Under the pieces are notes generated by a model. That model saw only the letters and a list, made by a program, of their open reading frames with translations. It did no database searches and was not told the origin of the DNA. Made by a program: the position numbers and the translations under genes. Of a stretch of DNA of 17,556 bases, positions 13,647-17,556 are shown piece after piece (position 1 is the first letter of the stretch; each line of letters starts with the position of its first letter). This stretch comes from Sulfurimonas sp. (GTDB lineage Bacteria > Campylobacterota > Campylobacteria > Campylobacterales > Sulfurimonadaceae): the NCBI GenBank assembly GCA_015487435.1, contig WFPU01000066.1, forward strand, positions 1 to 17,556, in the 5' to 3' direction.

Positions 13647-15149
13647 ATGAGTGAAAAAATAGAAAAAAAATTTGAAAAAGCATTTTCACAGTTAGGAGAG
13701 ACAAATCCTATCTTTCCATTGCAAGCCAAACAACAAATGGCTGATATGGTTGAACAAATTGCAAAAGCTAATAATGCTTTTGCTGATATATCAAATACGA
13801 ATCAAACTACAGCCGTTAAAGCTGGTTTTGCAGCAGAAGTTTCACATGCTGAAAGTTATAATTTAAATGCAATACTAAAAGGAGATAGTACTCGAGTATT
13901 AACAGATAATGATGCGGAATGGTACGATTATGGATTTCAGAAGAACGATACCCCTGATTTGATTGCGGTTAAAGATGGAGAAGTTACTCATCAGTCACAA
14001 GCTAAATATTATCAGAATTCAGACAAAACTGCAAAAGCAATGCGAGAAGTTAAAAATGGTGAAGCAAAGTATAAAGATATGGACTCCTTACTTGGACCAT
14101 CTGACCAAATAAACCCAGAAAATGGTAAACCTAGCATTCAAGACCAATCTCGTAAAACTCGGCTAAAAGAGAGTGCTCCAAATGGAAGAACTGAAGTTAA
14201 AGAAGCTGCAACTCAAGTAGAAAAAAAGGCAACTGATACTATTGATACTGGTGAGAGTCAGTCCACTCCATTATCTAAAAAAGATGCTGAAGCATTAGCC
14301 AAAGATCCAAAAAATGCAAAACATAAAAATAAACTTGAGGGAAAATATCAGACTGAATCAACTGTACAACAAATGAAAAAAGCAGCCAAGGGAGCTGCAA
14401 CTATCTCTGCAGTTATGTCAGGTGCATATAATACAGTTCTATATTGTAAAATGGTTCAAGATGGAAAAATTACCGAACAAGAAGCGGTATATAAGATTAT
14501 TTCAGAAACTGCTTCATCAGCTGCTGATAGTGCAGTTAAAGCAAGTGCTGTAACTGGTGCACAAAGTTTAATCGTAAGGTATGGTTCAAAAGAGTTAGTA
14601 GAAAAACTTACAGAACAAAGCCTGCAAGGAATGATGCGTTCTAATGTAGCAACAGTAGGAGTTATTTGTGCCATTGATGCTGTTAAAGATTTAGTAAGAC
14701 TTGGCTCAGGCAAAATAACAAAAGATGAATATTATGAGAGACAAGGTAAAAATATACTCAATACTGCCACAGGGGCAACAGGTGGTGCAGTCGGCTTTTC
14801 AGTAGGCACAGCCGCTGCAACATCGCTTGGGTATACAGCGGGTTCTACAGGATTAATAGTATTGGGAACAGTTGGTGGTATTTCTGGTGGACTGATTGCA
14901 GGTTTAGCTATGCAAATTGCTATAGAGAATCATATAGAACAAGCATACTCAGATATGTTGAGAAATACAACTAACTTGAATGAATCATTAGCTGTACTTC
15001 AACATGTATCGACAAATATATTTCAAGGTCAAGTTTTATTTACAGAATATCTAAAAGAAGAAGAAAGACTTGATAATTCTTTTGCAGACAAGCTTGAAAA
15101 AATAGAATCTTCTGGATTTAAAATGTCTGCAGCAATTGATGAAATATGA
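13647..15149 (+). CDS. Large protein with PD-(D/E)XK-like motif and C-terminal glycine-zipper membrane segment
   Basis: No named family is recognised for this 500-residue protein. The N-terminal domain (about 55-155) contains KAGFAAEVSHAESYNLNAI (Glu64 or Glu69), then NDTPDLIAVKDGEVTHQSQAKYY at 100-122. Asp104 followed by Gln118-Ala-Lys120 resembles the D...QxK variant of the PD-(D/E)XK nuclease site known from Mrr-like enzymes. A charged linker (about 156-245) follows. Residues 246-430 are Gly/Ala-rich with two related segments (GKITEQEA... at 273 and GKITKDEY... at 355). Residues 374-424 are hydrophobic with G-x-x-G spacing, a likely membrane-inserting glycine zipper. An AAGGAA ribosome site precedes ATG 13647. 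It is the first gene of the XRE-controlled cassette. Confidence 0.75.
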   Translation: MSEKIEKKFEKAFSQLGETNPIFPLQAKQQMADMVEQIAKANNAFADISNTNQTTAVKAGFAAEVSHAESYNLNAILKGDSTRVLTDNDAEWYDYGFQKNDTPDLIAVKDGEVTHQSQAKYYQNSDKTAKAMREVKNGEAKYKDMDSLLGPSDQINPENGKPSIQDQSRKTRLKESAPNGRTEVKEAATQVEKKATDTIDTGESQSTPLSKKDAEALAKDPKNAKHKNKLEGKYQTESTVQQMKKAAKGAATISAVMSGAYNTVLYCKMVQDGKITEQEAVYKIISETASSAADSAVKASAVTGAQSLIVRYGSKELVEKLTEQSLQGMMRSNVATVGVICAIDAVKDLVRLGSGKITKDEYYERQGKNILNTATGATGGAVGFSVGTAAATSLGYTAGSTGLIVLGTVGGISGGLIAGLAMQIAIENHIEQAYSDMLRNTTNLNESLAVLQHVSTNIFQGQVLFTEYLKEEERLDNSFADKLEKIESSGFKMSAAIDEI

Positions 15150-15173
15150 TTAAAATTAAGGAGCTATAATAAT

Positions 15174-16700
15174 ATGTTGGCAATGAGTGAAGCAGAAATT
15201 ATTGAAGTTGATGAACAATTAAATCCCAAGCTAGAATGGGCTAAACAAAATAAAGAACTAGCTGAACAGTTAGCTATGGATGCAACAAGATTGATGTCCT
15301 GCACAAATGAACGATTAGAGGACTATAAAGATAAAGGATTTTTTAAGAGGTGTGCATCTTCCTTTGCTGGGAAAACTGCCAAAATGCAACAAGACAATCA
15401 ATATGATTTAGTCGAGATGCAAAAGATGGGATGGCGTTATCTTCAGATGTTAAATGAACGAGATATTTTAATGGCTGATGCATTAATAACTATAAAAAAT
15501 AATCTTGATACATTAGCAGTTAAAGAGAATGAAACAAGGGAAGAGATTGCTAGGTTTGCTATAAAAATCAAGAATAAGTTTGAATCACATGAACAAAGAA
15601 TTGGCACAATAGAAGTTACTGCCAATATAAATAGCTGGGTTGCTACAATACAAGCACAAAAATATCATAAACGTTATCCAAAATATATTCGTCTTTTATC
15701 TTTAGTTCATGATTTTAGATTAATAATAGAAAAAAAAGAGTGGACTGTAAACAGTCTTCATGGTCTAATGCAAGCTATGCTTACTGCTGGAATAGATATA
15801 GATGAAAAAATAACTTTAGAACAATTTATTAGTAATCTAATAGATGAAATTGAACAATTCCCTTTTGAAAAATTTACTAAAATCATAAGATTGAATGCTA
15901 ATTCCAATCAAATTATAGACACATCTTTTTTAGTTAATGAGATAGCTTCGCCAACTTTTAATAGTTTATATCAATTTTCTGACAACTATAACAAAGTTAA
16001 GAATACAGTTAATATTTTAAAGAAAGATATAACGACAGAACAAAAAGAAGCTATTAAAAAGGTTATCTTAGGTTATATTCGAAATGAAGGTGTAGATATT
16101 AATAAAGAGTTACAACTCCAAGATATTGCCTTAGAAATTTTAAGTTGTAGTATGTTAGCTCAAAAATTATTTAAGGAAAGTCTTAACAGCACAAATGCAA
16201 TTCAAAATTTAACAGGGGAACCCAATATGGATTATAAAACAATTATTGATAGGACAAAAGAAATAGAAACAAGATTAGTTGATTTAGGGGCAGAGGGAAG
16301 AGGTTTACATGAAAAAGTATCAAGTATACAAGATCAATTAAATAATCAAGTTGTAAAAGCGATTCGTTTTATGGCAGTAATTCGCAATAAAACACTACAT
16401 GAAAATGATTTTGAGCTTACAACTAAGATATTAGATGAATTTATAGATGCTTATGATGTAGCTTCAACAATGCTCAGTCTTAATAAAGAAGAAGCAAAAG
16501 AAAAAGAAGAAGCAAAAGAAAAAGAAGAAGCAAAAGAAAAAAGAAAAAAGAAAAAAGAAAAGAAAAAAGAAAAGAAAAAAGAAAATTTTTCAACATCAGA
16601 TTCTAATTCTTCATCAGACGAAGATGGCATGTCAAAATGGGAATTATTAGGTTTAGGTGCAGCAGCAGCTGTTACAGTTTGGAGTTGGTGGAGTAGCTAA
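15174..16700 (+). CDS. HEPN-like protein with polybasic tract and C-terminal membrane anchor
   Basis: The 508-residue protein has a long helical N-terminus (about 8-140, coiled-coil propensity) with GFFKRCASSFAGKTAK at 55-70. A helical middle runs to about 340. A C-terminal helical domain (about 350-435) carries IRNKTLHEN, giving R404-N-K-T-L-H409, which fits the R-x4-6-H signature of HEPN RNases. A polybasic Lys/Glu tract (439-470), a Ser/Asp-rich spacer and one hydrophobic helix ending WSWWSS (489-508) follow, suggesting a tail-anchored, cytoplasm-facing protein. ATG 15174 has AAGGAG about 10 bases upstream; ATG 15183 is the alternative. It is 24 bases after the 500-aa gene, presumably the same transcript. 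HEPN assignment by one motif is tentative. Confidence 0.75.
   Translation: MLAMSEAEIIEVDEQLNPKLEWAKQNKELAEQLAMDATRLMSCTNERLEDYKDKGFFKRCASSFAGKTAKMQQDNQYDLVEMQKMGWRYLQMLNERDILMADALITIKNNLDTLAVKENETREEIARFAIKIKNKFESHEQRIGTIEVTANINSWVATIQAQKYHKRYPKYIRLLSLVHDFRLIIEKKEWTVNSLHGLMQAMLTAGIDIDEKITLEQFISNLIDEIEQFPFEKFTKIIRLNANSNQIIDTSFLVNEIASPTFNSLYQFSDNYNKVKNTVNILKKDITTEQKEAIKKVILGYIRNEGVDINKELQLQDIALEILSCSMLAQKLFKESLNSTNAIQNLTGEPNMDYKTIIDRTKEIETRLVDLGAEGRGLHEKVSSIQDQLNNQVVKAIRFMAVIRNKTLHENDFELTTKILDEFIDAYDVASTMLSLNKEEAKEKEEAKEKEEAKEKRKKKKEKKKEKKKENFSTSDSNSSSDEDGMSKWELLGLGAAAAVTVWSWWSS
16488..16590 (+). repeat. 18-bp tandem repeat and A-rich slippery tract inside the HEPN-like gene
   Basis: GAAGAAGCAAAAGAAAAA is repeated three times in a row at 16488-16541, followed by many AAAAAAG and AAAAG units up to the TTTTT at about 16585-16589. 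It encodes the (KEEAKE)n/K-rich tract just before the membrane anchor. Copy number changes in 18-bp steps keep the frame. Slippage in the A6 runs would shift it and remove the anchor. Confidence 0.85.
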
Positions 16701-16822
16701 ACAATAATTAAATTTTTAAGCAATAAGCAAATTATATTAATATGCAAGCCAATAGCCTAGGTGGAATATGATTTCACCAATAAAGATGTTAACAGTTAAT
16801 CTAAAAGCAATAGAGGGAATTA

Positions 16823-17556
16823 ATGGTTTATTATTCAAGTTGTAATAGATATATATTAGACGTGATAAATACTTTTTGTAAACTACAAATTACTAAAAAA
16901 ATAAATATATCAAAGGTGAAAAATTTCATTCCAAATAAAGATAATGTTTTTTTTATACCTGTGTATGGAGAAGAAGAATTAAATATTGAATGGGAAACAT
17001 TTTTAAAAAAATATGCAAAAAATTCACATAATATTGGTGTAAATACTTTTTTTTATCTATATGGCATATATGATTTAGAAATTGATAAAAATACTACAAT
17101 AATTAGGCAAATAAATAATATTTTAAAATTTTTATCTGTTCAAAATAATATATTTCCTTTAAAAATTATGCAAAATTATACACCAATAGAGAGTTTAGTA
17201 TATTACTATAATCATGCAAATAGTAAAAAAGTTAATAATAATGTTTTAATAGATAAAGTAATATTTTTTTCCAAACAAGAACTTATGCAAAACAACTTAG
17301 AAACTGTTGATTTTACAGCTAAACTGGATGGTTACAGTTCCACAATAGATACAATTAAATTTAAGAAAAAAAGAAAATTTCTAACTCAAGTAATATCATC
17401 TCTAGTTTGTGAAAATATTATATTGAATAGAGTTAAAAATATAAATATGGACAAGGTTTTAAAAAAAACTAAAAATAATAAAATATTAAAACTACAACTC
17501 AAATCTAATAGACTTAAACATAGTAAATCACTTTCCGGATTTTCATCATTGGAAGT
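16823..17556 (+). CDS. Unknown AT-rich gene, third member of the cassette (3' end outside window)
   Basis: An uninterrupted frame runs from ATG 16823 to the window end (244 codons, no stop), preceded by AGAGGGA about 5 bases upstream. The product starts MVYYSSCNRYILDVINTF and is rich in Asn, Lys and Ile. It has no signal peptide, and a hydrophobic patch near NTFFYLYGIYDLEI (about 74-87) is too short to be confident of a membrane helix. A Lys-rich part with FKKKRKFL follows near 195. No family is recognised. It is visibly more AT-rich than the genes before it. The 122-base gap from the HEPN-like gene holds no clear terminator, so it may share the transcript or have its own promoter. Confidence 0.75.
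   Translation, partial: MVYYSSCNRYILDVINTFCKLQITKKINISKVKNFIPNKDNVFFIPVYGEEELNIEWETFLKKYAKNSHNIGVNTFFYLYGIYDLEIDKNTTIIRQINNILKFLSVQNNIFPLKIMQNYTPIESLVYYYNHANSKKVNNNVLIDKVIFFSKQELMQNNLETVDFTAKLDGYSSTIDTIKFKKKRKFLTQVISSLVCENIILNRVKNINMDKVLKKTKNNKILKLQLKSNRLKHSKSLSGFSSLE

Noticed and set aside
14456..14713. Minus-strand 85-aa frame inside the 500-aa gene
   Set aside because: It is the complement of the Ala/Ser-rich helical repeat region, with no independent support.
16488..16590. CRISPR-like or VNTR array
   Set aside because: The units are contiguous, without spacers, and encode a Lys/Glu protein tract; it is a coding tandem repeat, not CRISPR. No CRISPR array was seen anywhere in the window.
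16755..16785. Weak inverted repeat GGTGGAA/TTTCACC in the gap before the third cassette gene
   Set aside because: The arms are short and imperfect, and no T tract follows; not enough to call a terminator or operator.

Overview
The window is AT-rich bacterial DNA. Its protein families, the tRNA types and the short tightly packed operons fit a Campylobacterota organism (Sulfurimonas/Sulfurovum-like); this is an inference from style, not a database result. It looks like a genomic island or integrated plasmid/satellite element. The left edge is a tRNA pair: the 3' end of a probable tRNA-Cys and a complete tRNA-Ser(UGA). Beside them are direct repeats of the kind found at attachment sites. No recognisable integrase is present, and the right end of the element is not reached.

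Layout. (1) 253-4431: an unknown 497-residue protein reads leftward towards the tRNA. Divergent from it is a four-gene rightward run: an excisionase/AlpA-type HTH protein, two unknowns and a superfamily 3 (DUF5906-like) helicase. This resembles the replication core of a phage satellite or small plasmid. A bidirectional terminator closes it at about 4540-4584. (2) 4650-6792, leftward: a Fic AMP-transferase with its inhibitory motif and a C-terminal winged helix, and a protein with signatures of Rep_trans-type rolling-circle initiators. (3) 7012-9625, leftward: a single-strand annealing operon of two micro-ORFs (39 and 27 aa), a DUF932 protein, a Gp157-like protein, a Rad52-family annealing protein with an extra C-terminal module, and a small unknown. 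It ends in a rho-independent terminator. (4) 9751-13345, rightward: a TPR/winged-helix protein coupled to a WYL regulator, a ribbon-helix-helix/PIN toxin-antitoxin pair with a clear promoter and operator, and two unknown genes. (5) 13307-17556: a small XRE regulator divergent from a cassette of a large protein with a PD-(D/E)XK-like QAK motif plus a glycine-zipper membrane segment, a HEPN-like protein with a polybasic tract and C-terminal membrane anchor, and a very AT-rich third gene cut by the window end.

How they may work together. Regions 1-3 supply replication and recombination for a mobile element. Region 4 carries regulation and addiction. Region 5 is the best candidate for an undescribed system: two membrane-anchored proteins with nuclease-like motifs (one DNase-like, one RNase-like) under a divergent XRE regulator whose two palindromic sites overlap both putative promoters. 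That arrangement fits an anti-phage or abortive-infection module, but its function is inferred only from motifs and gene order.
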